Shown here: piece after piece, positions 36,140 to 44,925 of the stretch | Layout of the letters: each line of letters starts with the position of its first letter | Position numbering within the stretch: the stretch's first letter is position 1 | Assembly: GCF_021405525.1 (NCBI RefSeq) | Contig: NZ_JAGQAG010000001.1 | Coordinates: 1,736,001-1,800,000, forward strand | Direction: 5' to 3' | DNA: 64,000 nucleotides | Source of the DNA: Ruegeria pomeroyi | GTDB lineage: Bacteria > Pseudomonadota > Alphaproteobacteria > Rhodobacterales > Rhodobacteraceae | Translations under genes and position numbers: made by a program | Notes under the pieces: generated by a model | Databases searched by the model: none | Seen by the model: only the letters and a program-made list of their open reading frames with translations | What the model was told of the DNA's origin: nothing

Positions 36140-36373
36140 TTAGTCCTGCGCCTGTCTTGCGGCGCGACCACCTCGCCGTTTGCGCAGCTGGGGTGCGCGG
36201 CCTGGCAGTTCTTCCATGATCGCGCGACGCTCTTCGGGCTGCATCCGCGACCAGCGCGAGATCTCGTCGATGGTGCGGAAACAACCCGTGCAGATTCGTT
36301 CGGTCGGGTGCACCACGCAGATGCGGATGCAGGGGCTGTCGACCTCGTTGCGTTTCCAGACCATGTCGGACAT
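36140..36373 (-). CDS. DUF1289 family small cysteine-rich protein
   Basis: A 77-residue protein with the DUF1289 cysteine pattern SPCIRICVVHPTERICTGC at residues ~13-31, probably a metal or Fe-S site, followed by FRTIDEISRWSRMQPEERRA and a basic C-terminus. The function is not known. It follows ruvX on the minus strand by 13 bases and convergently meets the oxygenase-like gene. Confidence 0.88.
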   Translation of the reverse strand: MSDMVWKRNEVDSPCIRICVVHPTERICTGCFRTIDEISRWSRMQPEERRAIMEELPGRAPQLRKRRGGRAARQAQD

Positions 36374-36386
36374 CGGCCAAAGCCCC

Positions 36387-36851
36387 TTAGAGATTGCGCA
36401 GGCGATCCAGCGCCCCTTGCAAGATATAGGCCGCTGCGACGTGGTCGATCACCTCTGAGCGACGCTTTCGTGTCGTATCCGCCTCAAGCAGTGCCTTTTC
36501 CGCCGCTACCGTGCTCAGGCGCTCGTCCCAGAAGGTGATCGGAACCTCGGTCAGGCGGCTCAGGTTGCGGGCAAAGGCGCGGGTCGACTGACAGCGCGGC
36601 CCCTCGCTGCCATCCATGTTGCGCGGCAGGCCCAGAACGATGCCGACGATCTCGCGCTGCTCGACAATTGCAAGCAGGGCGCTGGCATCCAGTCCGAACT
36701 TCTTGCGGCGGATGGTTTCCAGCGGGGTGGCCACGCCGCGCATCCGGTCGGATACGGCAACGCCAATGGTCTTGTCGCCCAGATCAAGCCCGGCCAGCGC
36801 ACTGAACGGGGGCAGGACGGCGGCGAATTCCTCGACCGTGTCGCAGATCAT
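36387..36851 (-). CDS. ruvX: Putative Holliday-junction resolvase RuvX/YqgF
   Basis: A 154-residue RNase-H-fold nuclease family member, implicated in pre-16S rRNA maturation and recombination. Motifs: LAGLDLGDKTIGVAVSD near residue 20 with the first catalytic Asp, IVGIVLGLPRNMDGSEG near 68, and the late WDERLSTVAAEKAL near 108 and VIDHVAAAYILQGALD near 135, completing the acidic triad. The ATG at 36851 overlaps the ccmI stop (ATGA), which fixes the start; the longer open frame upstream lies within ccmI. Confidence 0.93.
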   Translation of the reverse strand: MICDTVEEFAAVLPPFSALAGLDLGDKTIGVAVSDRMRGVATPLETIRRKKFGLDASALLAIVEQREIVGIVLGLPRNMDGSEGPRCQSTRAFARNLSRLTEVPITFWDERLSTVAAEKALLEADTTRKRRSEVIDHVAAAYILQGALDRLRNL

Positions 36852-38086
36852 TCGCCCAGCCCCGCCTTTTGCGCGGCGCTTTCGATCAGCACCAGCGCAT
36901 CCGCGCTTTCGCCATAGACCTGACGCGCCTCCTCCAGAATGGAGCGGGCGCGGTCGGTTTCGCCCAGCACGGCAAGGGCGCCGATCAGGCGACCCCATTC
37001 CTGCGGCGTTCCGCCTTCGGTGGCCAGCCGGGTCGACAGGCGGGTCACCATGCCCCGGATCATCTCGGCACGGGTCTCGGCGTCCATCTCGGAGGCGGCT
37101 TCGACATCCTCGCGCCGCAGGCCGGGCAGAGAGGCGGTGTCGGCCGGTGGGGCAGGCGGGGTATAGTCGTTGACCCCGGCCCGCATCGCCAGTTCGCCGA
37201 TCTGGTCGCGGATCGCCTGACCCCAGGCGGTGCCCGCCGGAGCGGTCTGCAACGTGCGCGCCCAGGTGTTGAATGCCAGGTCGGGCCGCCCGATCTGGGC
37301 CAGCATGGTGCCCCAATAATAGCGCGCGGGCCCGTATTCCGGGTCACGCCGCAGCGCCTCGAACAGCACCGCCTCGGCCTCGGGTGACACATAGCCGCCG
37401 GCGGCGCGGATCATCAATTCGGCCTGTTCGGTGAAATCCTGCGGACTGGCATCGCCCTGAAGCAGGGCGATCACGCGTCCCTTGGCGTTATAGGCCGCCT
37501 GGAAGTTGCCGGTATTGGCCTCATGCTGGGCCAACAGCATATGGCCCTGGATATCGTCGGGGCGCTGGGCCACGGTGTCGCGCAGTTTCTCCAGCAGATC
37601 GGCATAGCCCGGTTCCAGCTGAAGCGCGGGTTGCGGTGGCACACGGGCTTCGGCCTCGGCCTGGCCGGGGCGGTCGGTGCGGTTGGCCTGGGCAATGTCG
37701 AGGCGCAGTTGCAGCGGCAGGTCGCCATAGCCCGGCGCGCCCAGCCGGGAGTAGAGCGTCATCGTGCCGCCCACGATCACCACCGCACCAACCAGTGCCG
37801 CCAGCCCGACCTTGCGGCGGGACTGCCCGGCGCCTTCGGCCTCGGCGCGCATCTGGGTATCGGCGGCCAGAATGCGGCGCGAGATCTCGGTACGGATGCG
37901 CTCGGCATCAGCGGCGTCGATCACGCCGCGCGCCAGATCGCGGTCAACGCCCGCAAGCTGATCGCGATAGACACGCAGGTCATAGGCCGCCGCCGGTTCC
38001 GCCGCAGCGCGCGCGCGCAGCATCGACAGCGCCAGCAGCGCCGCCACGGTCAGGGCCATCAGGGTGACGAGGATCCAGAATGTCAT
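36848..38086 (-). CDS. ccmI: Cytochrome c biogenesis protein CcmI
   Basis: A 412-residue membrane protein of the c-type cytochrome haem-ligation pathway, presenting apocytochrome to CcmFH. It has an N-terminal membrane segment (MTFWILVTLMALTVAALLAL), the cytoplasmic LRVYRDQLAGVDRDLARGVI heptad region near residue 42, a second membrane segment near 95-115 (KVGLAALVGAVVIVGGTMTL), and a periplasmic TPR-rich domain (YADLLEKLRDTVAQRPDDIQ, ALRRDPEYGPARYYWG). The ATG at 38086 has GGAG upstream; the frame extends further but starts there. Its stop overlaps ruvX. Confidence 0.9.
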   Translation of the reverse strand: MTFWILVTLMALTVAALLALSMLRARAAAEPAAAYDLRVYRDQLAGVDRDLARGVIDAADAERIRTEISRRILAADTQMRAEAEGAGQSRRKVGLAALVGAVVIVGGTMTLYSRLGAPGYGDLPLQLRLDIAQANRTDRPGQAEAEARVPPQPALQLEPGYADLLEKLRDTVAQRPDDIQGHMLLAQHEANTGNFQAAYNAKGRVIALLQGDASPQDFTEQAELMIRAAGGYVSPEAEAVLFEALRRDPEYGPARYYWGTMLAQIGRPDLAFNTWARTLQTAPAGTAWGQAIRDQIGELAMRAGVNDYTPPAPPADTASLPGLRREDVEAASEMDAETRAEMIRGMVTRLSTRLATEGGTPQEWGRLIGALAVLGETDRARSILEEARQVYGESADALVLIESAAQKAGLGE

Positions 38087-38263
38087 GAGCGCTCCGCGTT
38101 GTTGCCCTTCATCTAGACCTGCCTGTGCGCTGAAAAAAGGGGCAAAAGGACGCGAGGCGGTGCCATGTCGCAATCTCGCAATATTGCGGCGGTCCGGGAC
38201 GGGGCTATGCTGGGGGGGCACGGCATATCTGCCACCAAGTCACGAACCGGATCGGATTCGCAC

Positions 38264-39508
38264 ATGAAGCACTATTCCGCCTTTGCCGTTGCGCGCGAAG
38301 CGCTGCGTTATCACACCGGATGGGAGCGCGCCTGGCGCTCGCCCGAACCCAAGAAGCGCTATGACGTCGTCATCGTCGGCGCTGGCGGTCACGGGCTTGC
38401 CACCGCCTATTACCTTGGCAAGAATTACGGCATCCAGAATGTGGCCGTGATCGAAAAGGGCTGGCTGGGCGGCGGCAATACCGGGCGCAACACCACCATC
38501 ATCCGCTCGAACTACCTCCAGGATCCTTCGGCGGCGATCTATGAAAAGGCCCGCTCGCTCTACGAGACGATGAGCCAGGACCTGAACTATAACGTGATGT
38601 TCAGCCCGCGCGGTGTGATGATGCTGGCCCAGACCCAGCACGAGATCCGCGGCTACAAGCGCACCGCGCATGCCAACGCGCTGCAAGGGGTCAAGACCGA
38701 GTGGATCAGCCCCGAGCGCGTCAAGGAACTGGTGCCGATCATCAACCTGCACGGGCCGCGCTACCCGGTGCTGGGCGCGCTCTGGCAGGAGCGGGGCGGC
38801 ACCGCGCGTCACGATGCGGTGGCCTGGGGCTATGCGCGGGCCTGTTCGGCCATGGGCATGGACATCATCCAGCAATGCGAGGTCACCGGCGTGCGCCGCG
38901 AGGGCGGGCAGGTCGTCGGTGTCGATACCACCAAGGGGTCGATCGACTGCGGCAAGCTGGGCGTCGTGGTGGCGGGTCATTCCGGCCAGCTGGCCGAGAT
39001 GGCGGGCTTCCGCCTGCCGGTCGAGGCGCTGGCGCTTCAGGCGCTGGTGTCCGAGCCGATCAAACCCTGCATGGACGTGGTGGTGATGGCCAACACGGTG
39101 CATGGCTACATGTCGCAATCCGACAAGGGCGAGATGGTGATCGGCGGCGGCACCGACGGGTTCAACAACTTTACCCAGCGCGGCAGCTTCCACCATATCG
39201 AGGAGACCGTGCGCGCCCTGGTCGAGACCTTCCCGATGATCAGCCGGCTCAAGATGCTGCGCCAATGGGGTGGCATCGTGGATATGACCGGCGACCGCTC
39301 GCCCATCATCTCGAAAACGCCGCTGGGCGGCTGCTTCATCAACTGCGGCTGGGGCACTGGCGGGTTCAAGGCGATCCCCGGATCGGGCTGGGCCATGGCA
39401 CAGTTGATGGCAACGGGCCATTCGCCGCTGGCCGAGGCCTTCTCGCTGGACCGCTTCAAGGAAGGCCGCTTCATCGACGAGAGCGTGGCCGCAGGGGTGG
39501 CGCATTGA
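38264..39508 (+). CDS. soxB: Sarcosine oxidase beta subunit SoxB
   Basis: A 414-residue FAD protein, catalytic subunit of heterotetrameric sarcosine oxidase, which demethylates sarcosine to glycine and passes the one-carbon unit to tetrahydrofolate via the alpha subunit. Rossmann motif VVIVGAGGHGLATAYYLG near residue 33, EKGWLGGGNTGRNTTIIRSN near 62, the ERGGTARHDAVAWGYARACS region near 177, and GWGTGGFKAIPGSGWAMAQL near 365. The ATG at 38264 is used because the homologous N-terminus begins MKHYSAFAVAREALRY. A pair of strong hairpins follows the stop. Confidence 0.93.
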   Translation: MKHYSAFAVAREALRYHTGWERAWRSPEPKKRYDVVIVGAGGHGLATAYYLGKNYGIQNVAVIEKGWLGGGNTGRNTTIIRSNYLQDPSAAIYEKARSLYETMSQDLNYNVMFSPRGVMMLAQTQHEIRGYKRTAHANALQGVKTEWISPERVKELVPIINLHGPRYPVLGALWQERGGTARHDAVAWGYARACSAMGMDIIQQCEVTGVRREGGQVVGVDTTKGSIDCGKLGVVVAGHSGQLAEMAGFRLPVEALALQALVSEPIKPCMDVVVMANTVHGYMSQSDKGEMVIGGGTDGFNNFTQRGSFHHIEETVRALVETFPMISRLKMLRQWGGIVDMTGDRSPIISKTPLGGCFINCGWGTGGFKAIPGSGWAMAQLMATGHSPLAEAFSLDRFKEGRFIDESVAAGVAH

Positions 39509-39509
39509 C

Positions 39510-39534
39510 CAAGATTTTTCTCCGAAAAATCTTG
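39510..39534 (+). terminator. Stem-loop 1 after soxB
   Basis: CAAGATTTTTC / GAAAAATCTTG forms an 11-bp stem with a TCC loop, one base after the soxB stop. With the second hairpin it could attenuate expression of the genes downstream. Confidence 0.6.
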
Positions 39535-39536
39535 TG

Positions 39537-39559
39537 CAGAGTTTTCGTCGAAAACTCTG
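39537..39559 (+). terminator. Stem-loop 2 after soxB
   Basis: CAGAGTTTTC / GAAAACTCTG forms a 10-bp stem with a GTC loop. The TTTTCGTCGAAAA core has the same A/T-stem plus GTC-loop design as the hairpins in the intergenic elements at 45634 and 49687. Confidence 0.6.
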
Positions 39560-39587
39560 ATCGCCGCGCAGACGCGAGGGGGTCGTG

Positions 39588-39917
39588 ATGGCCTATTCCG
39601 AAGCCCTGGCCGAGACGATGCGCGCCGATCTGGGCGTCGAGCCGGGCCTGTCCGAAAAGAAGATGTTCGGCGGGCTCTGTTTCCTGTTGCATGGCAACAT
39701 GGTCTGCGGCGTCACCCGCGACGGCGCCATGTACCGCCCCGGCAAGGCGCGCGAGGGCGCGGCGCTGGAACTGGGCGCGCAACCGCTTTCGTTCACCGGC
39801 CGCCCGATGGGCGGCATGGTGGAGCTGGACGCCGGCGCCTTTGAAGACGACGCGCTGCGCGCAAAACTGACCGAATTCTCGCTGGCCCATGCGGCCGGCC
39901 TGCCGCCGAAAGGATGA
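39588..39917 (+). CDS. TfoX N-terminal domain protein
   Basis: A 109-residue protein of the TfoX/Sxy N-terminal type: MAYSEALAETMRADLG, then SEKKMFGGLCFLLHGNMVCG near residue 23 and PMGGMVELDAGAFEDD near 74. TfoX proteins are competence regulators in gammaproteobacteria, but single-domain forms like this are widespread and uncharacterised. It sits inside the sarcosine oxidase cluster between soxB and soxD, four bases before soxD, so it is co-transcribed with soxDAG. Confidence 0.82.
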   Translation: MAYSEALAETMRADLGVEPGLSEKKMFGGLCFLLHGNMVCGVTRDGAMYRPGKAREGAALELGAQPLSFTGRPMGGMVELDAGAFEDDALRAKLTEFSLAHAAGLPPKG

Positions 39918-39921
39918 AGAC

Positions 39922-40251
39922 ATGCTGATCCTTACCTGTCCCTATTGCGGGGTCGAGGCCGATGAAACCGAACTCGCCGCGGGCGGCGAAGCGCATCTGA
40001 AGCGTTTTGGCCCGGGCTCGAGCGATGAAGAGCTTCATGGCTATCTGTTCACCCGTGAAAACCCCAAGGGTGTGCATCTGGAACGCTGGCGCCATGCCTC
40101 GGGCTGCGGCAAGTGGTTCCATGCCGCCCGCTGTACCGCCACGCTGGAAGTGTTCGGCACCTACAAGGCGCAGGTCAGCGGCCCGCCGCAGGAAATCCGC
40201 GACGCGATCAGCGCCAAACGCCCCGGCTGGAGCTGGAGGGAATTCTCCTGA
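39922..40251 (+). CDS. soxD: Sarcosine oxidase delta subunit SoxD
   Basis: A 109-residue zinc-binding subunit. The family zinc cysteines are in LTCPYCGVEADETE near residue 5 and in the HASGCGKWFHAARCTATLE stretch near 63. Short ATG spacing behind the TfoX-like gene; AGGA lies upstream. It stabilises the heterotetramer with SoxA, SoxB and SoxG. The end, RPGWSWREFS, is near the usual family length. Confidence 0.9.
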   Translation: MLILTCPYCGVEADETELAAGGEAHLKRFGPGSSDEELHGYLFTRENPKGVHLERWRHASGCGKWFHAARCTATLEVFGTYKAQVSGPPQEIRDAISAKRPGWSWREFS

Positions 40252-40296
40252 TGTCCGCCTCTGTCATGACTTTCTCTTGCGAAAGGTTCACGTAAG

Positions 40297-43200
40297 ATGA
40301 GCACCCGTCTCGCGAAACAGGGCCGCCTGATCGACCGTTCGAAACAGATGACCTTTACCTTCAACGGCACCACCATGCGCGGGTATGAGGGCGATACGCT
40401 CGCCTCGGCGCTGCTGGCCAACGACCAGATGATGATGGGCCGCTCGTTCAAGTATCACCGCCCGCGCGGGGTGGTGGCCAGTGGCGCCGAAGAGCCCAAC
40501 GCGCTGGTCGGTCTGGGTGAGGGGACGCGGTTCGAGCCGAACCAGCGCGCCACCACGACCGAGCTGTTCGATGGTCTCAAGGCCGCCAGCCAGAACCATT
40601 GGCCGAACCTCGATTTCGATATCGGGGCGGTGAACACCTATCTGTCGCGCTTTCTGCCGGCGGGCTTTTACTACAAGATGTTCATCCACCCGGCGCCGTT
40701 CTGGAAACATGTCTATGAACCGATCATCCGCCGCTCGGCCGGTCTGGGCAAGGCGCCCAACAAGGAGCTGGTGGATGCCGATACCTATGAGCATTTCCAT
40801 GTCCACACCGATATCCTGGTGATCGGCGGCGGCGTGGCCGGGTTGCAGGCGGCCAAGGTGGCGGCAAGCTCGGGCGCGCGGGTGCTGCTGATCGAGCAGA
40901 CCGCCCATTGGGGCGGGCGCGCGCCGGTCGATGGCGGCACCATTGACGGCTTGTCGCCCGACGAATGGGTGAGCCGCACCGTGGCCGAGCTGGAAGCGAT
41001 GGACAACGTCACCCTGCGCGCCCGTACCATGGGCGCCGGTGTCTATGACCATGGCTATGCGCTGGGATACGAGCGGGTGGCCGACCATACCCCCGGCGTG
41101 CCCGGGCCGCGCCACCGGTTGTGGCGGATCCGCGCCAAGCAGATCGTCAGCGCCACCGGAGCCATCGAACGGCCGCTGTCCTTTGCCGGTAACGATGTGC
41201 CCGGCGTGATGCTGGCGGGCGCGATGCGCGACTATGTGGTGAACTGGGGCGTGACCCCGGGCCAGCGCGTGGTGGTTGCCACCAACAATGACGATGCTTA
41301 TCGCACCGCGATCATTCTGAAACAGGCCGGAGTCGATGTGCTGCGCATTCTCGACGCCCGCAAGGAGGGTGGCGGAGCGCTGGCCGACGAAGCGCGCGCG
41401 CTGGGCATCCGGGTCGATCCGGGCAAGGCGATTGCCAAGGTCAAGGGCGGCAAGCGGGTCAAGAAGATCTCGATCTGCAACCAGGACGGCGTTGGCGGCG
41501 CCCGCGAAGAGATCGAGGCCGATGCGGTCGCGATGTCGGGCGGCTGGTCGCCGGTGGTGCATATGTGGTCCCATTGCGGTGGCAAGCTGATCTGGGACCG
41601 CGCCAATGCGCATTTCCGCCCCGATCCCGACCGCCCGCCGCTGGGCGCGGATGGCAAGGGATATGTGGTGGCTGCCGGGTCCGCCAACGGCCCGCTGGCG
41701 CTGGATCACGTGCTGGTCGATGCCGATGCAGCGGGCAAGGCCGCGGCCAAGGCGGCGGGCTTTGCCCCCAAGGATTCCAAGGCACCCGAGGGCGCGGCCA
41801 CGGCCGAGAACGCGATGGAAGCGGTCTGGCTGATGCCCGCAAATGCCGAGGTGCAGCTGCGGATGAAATCCTGGCTCGACTTCCAGAACGACGTCAAGGT
41901 CTCGGACGTGCAACTGGCCGCGCGCGAGGGGTATGAAAGCGTTGAACATACCAAGCGCTATACCACGCTGGGCATGGCGACGGATCAGGGCAAGTTGAGC
42001 AATATCAACGGCCTGGCGATCCTTGCTGATGCATTGAAGGCGGATATCCCGCAGGTCGGCACCACCACCTTCCGCCCGCCCTATACGCCGATCTCGATGG
42101 GCGCCATCGGCGGCGAGGCACGCGGCGAGGTGTTCCAGCCGGTGCGCAAGACGCCGATCTATGATTGGAGCAATGCCAATGGCGCCGACTGGGAACCGGT
42201 CGGCCAGTGGCGCCGTCCCTTTGCCTATGTCCGTCCGGGTGAAAGCGTGCATGACGCGGTCAATCGCGAGGTCAAGAATACCCGCGAGAACCTCGGGCTG
42301 CTCGATGCCTCGACGCTGGGCAAGCTGATCGTCAAGGGGCCGGACGCGGGCAAGTTCCTCGACATGCTCTACACCAACATGATGAGCACGCTGAAACCGG
42401 GCAAATGCCGCTATGGCCTGATGTGTTCGGAAAACGGGTTCCTCATTGATGACGGCGTGGTGGCGCGGATCGACGAGGATACGTTCCTGTGTCACACCAC
42501 CACCGGCGGCGCCGAGCGCATCCATGGCCACATGGAGGAATGGCTGCAAACCGAATGGTGGGACTGGAAGGTCTATGTCGCCAACGTGACCGAGCAATAT
42601 GCCCAGATCGCCGTGGTCGGCCCGAATGCCCGCAAGGTGCTGGAAAAGCTGAACGCCAAGGCGGGCGGCGGCATGGACCTGTCGGCCGAGGCGCTGCCCT
42701 TCATGGAATGGCGCGACGGGCGGATCGGTGAGTTCGACGCGCGGGCCTATCGCATCTCGTTCTCGGGCGAGTTGAGTTACGAGATCGCGGTTCCGGCAAG
42801 CCAGGGTCTGGCCTTCTGGGAGGCGCTGGTGGATGCGGGCAAGGAATTCGGCGTCATGCCCTATGGCACCGAGTGCCTGCACATCCTGCGCGCCGAAAAG
42901 GGCTTCATCATGATCGGGGACGAGACCGACGGCACCGTGATCCCGCAGGATCTGGGGCTGCACTGGGCTCTGTCCAAGAAAAAGGACGATTACCTGGGCA
43001 AGCGCGCGCAGGAACGCAGCCACATGGCCGACCGAGACCGCTGGAAACTGGTGGGTCTGGAAACGGTCGACGGCTCGGTTCTGCCGGATGGTGCCTATGC
43101 GGTGGGCGAGGGCGTCAACGCCAATGGTCAGCGCAACATGATCGGGCGGGTCACCTCGACCTATTACTCGGCGAACCTGGGCCGTGGCATCGCCATGGGC

Positions 43201-43329
43201 CTGATCCAGCACGGGCCGGACCGGATGGGCGAGATCGTCGAATTCCCCGGCACCGACGGCAAGACCTACAAGGCCAAGATCGTGGACCCGGTTTTCTATG
43301 ACAAGGAAGGGGCGAAACAGAATGTCTAA
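40297..43329 (+). CDS. soxA: Sarcosine oxidase alpha subunit SoxA
   Basis: A 1010-residue large subunit. N-terminal ferredoxin-like region (MTFTFNGTTMRGYEGDTLAS), then the Rossmann site ILVIGGGVAGLQAAKVAASS near residue 170, an NAD-linked disulfide-reductase-like middle, and a C-terminal GcvT-like tetrahydrofolate-binding domain from ~residue 600 (GLLDASTLGKLIVKGPDAGK, SGELSYEIAVPASQGLAFWE, MPYGTECLHILRAEKGFIM). It transfers the sarcosine methyl carbon to THF to make 5,10-methylene-THF. The ATG follows soxD by 45 bases; its stop overlaps soxG. Confidence 0.94.
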   Translation: MSTRLAKQGRLIDRSKQMTFTFNGTTMRGYEGDTLASALLANDQMMMGRSFKYHRPRGVVASGAEEPNALVGLGEGTRFEPNQRATTTELFDGLKAASQNHWPNLDFDIGAVNTYLSRFLPAGFYYKMFIHPAPFWKHVYEPIIRRSAGLGKAPNKELVDADTYEHFHVHTDILVIGGGVAGLQAAKVAASSGARVLLIEQTAHWGGRAPVDGGTIDGLSPDEWVSRTVAELEAMDNVTLRARTMGAGVYDHGYALGYERVADHTPGVPGPRHRLWRIRAKQIVSATGAIERPLSFAGNDVPGVMLAGAMRDYVVNWGVTPGQRVVVATNNDDAYRTAIILKQAGVDVLRILDARKEGGGALADEARALGIRVDPGKAIAKVKGGKRVKKISICNQDGVGGAREEIEADAVAMSGGWSPVVHMWSHCGGKLIWDRANAHFRPDPDRPPLGADGKGYVVAAGSANGPLALDHVLVDADAAGKAAAKAAGFAPKDSKAPEGAATAENAMEAVWLMPANAEVQLRMKSWLDFQNDVKVSDVQLAAREGYESVEHTKRYTTLGMATDQGKLSNINGLAILADALKADIPQVGTTTFRPPYTPISMGAIGGEARGEVFQPVRKTPIYDWSNANGADWEPVGQWRRPFAYVRPGESVHDAVNREVKNTRENLGLLDASTLGKLIVKGPDAGKFLDMLYTNMMSTLKPGKCRYGLMCSENGFLIDDGVVARIDEDTFLCHTTTGGAERIHGHMEEWLQTEWWDWKVYVANVTEQYAQIAVVGPNARKVLEKLNAKAGGGMDLSAEALPFMEWRDGRIGEFDARAYRISFSGELSYEIAVPASQGLAFWEALVDAGKEFGVMPYGTECLHILRAEKGFIMIGDETDGTVIPQDLGLHWALSKKKDDYLGKRAQERSHMADRDRWKLVGLETVDGSVLPDGAYAVGEGVNANGQRNMIGRVTSTYYSANLGRGIAMGLIQHGPDRMGEIVEFPGTDGKTYKAKIVDPVFYDKEGAKQNV

Positions 43330-43888
43330 ACCTGTCAGCGCATTGATGGGTGCCGCCTATGACGGCATCGTGCGGGTCGAGGACTGCGGCCTGCAAGGCA
43401 TGATCACCCTGCGGGGCGATCTGGCTTCGAAACCGGTCATCGCAGCGGCCACCGGCGCCACCGGGCAGGACATGCCCGGCCAGCGCCGCGCCAATGTGGC
43501 GGGTCAAAGCGGTCTGTGCTGGATGTCGCCCGACGAGCTGCTGGTGCTGGTGCCGCATGGTGAGGTTGGCGACAAGCTGGCCGCCATGACCAAGGCCTTG
43601 GGCGACGCCCACAGCTTGGCGGTGGATGTGTCGGACGCCCGCGCCATGTTCCGTGTCTCGGGCGCAAACGCGCGCGAGGTGATGGCCAAGCTTGCCCCGG
43701 TCGATTTCGCCCCCGGCGCCTTCGGCCCCGGCGATTTCCGCCGCTCGCGCCTGGCGCAGGTGGCCGGTGCCTTCTGGATGGAGGAGGATGGCAGCTTCTG
43801 CATCATCTGCTTCCGGTCGGTCGCCGATTACGTGTTCAAGCTGCTGAAAGTGGCCGCGCAACCGGGAAGCGCTGTCGGCGTGTTCTGA
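43322..43888 (+). CDS. soxG: Sarcosine oxidase gamma subunit SoxG
   Basis: A 188-residue subunit that stabilises the complex. The ATG at 43322 overlaps the soxA stop by eight bases and has GGAAGGGG upstream; the longer frame lies within soxA. Features are AYDGIVRVEDCGLQGMITLR near residue 12, SGLCWMSPDELLVLVP near 60 and DVSDARAMFRVSGANAREVM near 102, related in fold to GcvT-family pieces. A strong terminator follows, ending the cluster. Confidence 0.9.
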   Translation: MSKPVSALMGAAYDGIVRVEDCGLQGMITLRGDLASKPVIAAATGATGQDMPGQRRANVAGQSGLCWMSPDELLVLVPHGEVGDKLAAMTKALGDAHSLAVDVSDARAMFRVSGANAREVMAKLAPVDFAPGAFGPGDFRRSRLAQVAGAFWMEEDGSFCIICFRSVADYVFKLLKVAAQPGSAVGVF

Positions 43889-43922
43889 GCACTTCGGCGG
43901 CTTTCTCGCCAGCGATTGAAAT

Positions 43923-43953
43923 GCTCGGCCCCTGATGGGGGCCGGGCTTTTTT
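43923..43953 (+). terminator. Rho-independent terminator of the sarcosine oxidase cluster
   Basis: A 10-bp stem GCTCGGCCCC / GGGGCCGGGC (one G-T pair) with a TGATG loop, followed directly by six Ts, 34 bases after the soxG stop. Confidence 0.9.
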
Positions 43954-44071
43954 CGGAGCGATCATTTGCCTGGAAAGGAGAGGATTTGCGTCCGCGATAT
44001 CTGGCGCGACGGCGTGTTCTGTACGATCCTTTGAGTGGTCGAAGCTCCCAAGGGGCGTCTGAACCACCCCT

Positions 44072-44824
44072 TCAGCCGCTGAACAGGAAACTGCGAAAGC
44101 GGGTTTGTGCCTCGGGTGCGATAAGGTCGGCGCGTGCGCCGGTCTCGTCGGTGGCCTCGGAATAGAATGCCAGATCTCGCACCAGCTCTGCCATTGCCGG
44201 TGCGCGCTTCGTTTCCTCCAGAAACGGTGCATGGGTCGACAAGTAAAAGGCCGGACGATGGGCGCGCAGCCAGTCTGTCAGTGTAGGCACGACGCCGAAT
44301 TCGGCCCCCTCTACATCCATCTTGACCAAGGAGACGCCCGACAGGTCGACCGTCTGTGCAAACTGGCCCCAGCCGATGGTCAAAGCCTCTGTGCCATGCG
44401 CCCCCGAAGCCAGCAGTGAGGTCATCGAATCCCCAGCCTCGCCCCCGAACGAGGCCATGCGCGCCAGCCCGAACCCGTCCGACAGCGCCACGCCAAATGC
44501 CGAGACATTGCGGATGTCGTTCAGCTCCAGGTTCCACAAGAGATGGCGCAGCGCCACCGGATCGGGTTCGAAACACCAGACATGGCGCGCCCGGCGCGCG
44601 GCATAAAGGACGGTCGGCCCGATCCAGGCGCCGATATCGACATAGTCGCGATCAGGCGACAGGTATTGGTCTAAAACGGTAAATGTCTCGGGCTCCCATC
44701 CGCCCGCCGTGGCCTTGCGCCAGAATTTGGAATGATAGGGATCAAGCCGGAAGGGCTCGCCATTCAGCGCGCCCGCATAATAGCCGCGCGCCCGATAGGC
44801 CATCTTGCGCAATCCGGTGAACAT
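44072..44824 (-). CDS. FkbM-family methyltransferase
   Basis: A 250-residue SAM-dependent enzyme of the FkbM type. The SAM site DYVDIGAWIGPTVLYAARRA is near residue 72, HVWCFEPDPVALRHLLWNLE near 95, then LSGVSLVKMDVEGAEFGVVP near 175, the FkbM hallmark. Likely O-methylation of a sugar or small molecule. The ATG at 44824 is chosen since it begins a plausible N-terminus (MFTGLRKMAYRARGYYAG); the frame extends to 44959 but without a good ribosome site. It is divergent from the superoxide dismutase gene. Confidence 0.82.
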   Translation of the reverse strand: MFTGLRKMAYRARGYYAGALNGEPFRLDPYHSKFWRKATAGGWEPETFTVLDQYLSPDRDYVDIGAWIGPTVLYAARRARHVWCFEPDPVALRHLLWNLELNDIRNVSAFGVALSDGFGLARMASFGGEAGDSMTSLLASGAHGTEALTIGWGQFAQTVDLSGVSLVKMDVEGAEFGVVPTLTDWLRAHRPAFYLSTHAPFLEETKRAPAMAELVRDLAFYSEATDETGARADLIAPEAQTRFRSFLFSG

Positions 44825-44925
44825 GTGCCCAATACCCCGCTTTTGCCGTCTCGGCCCTTGACCTCTGCCCGCCCGGGAAGCATGTAACCTTGGGACCGCA
44901 ACAGAAATTTCAACAGGGGGCCAAG

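Noticed and set aside
39510-39559. A CRISPR-like or attachment-site reading of the repeated hairpins
   Set aside because: There are no regular spacers or cas genes and no integrase nearby; the structures are terminator-like.
40288-43212. 974-codon minus-strand frame opposite soxA
   Set aside because: Long antisense opening caused by GC-rich third positions in soxA; low-complexity composition and no family.
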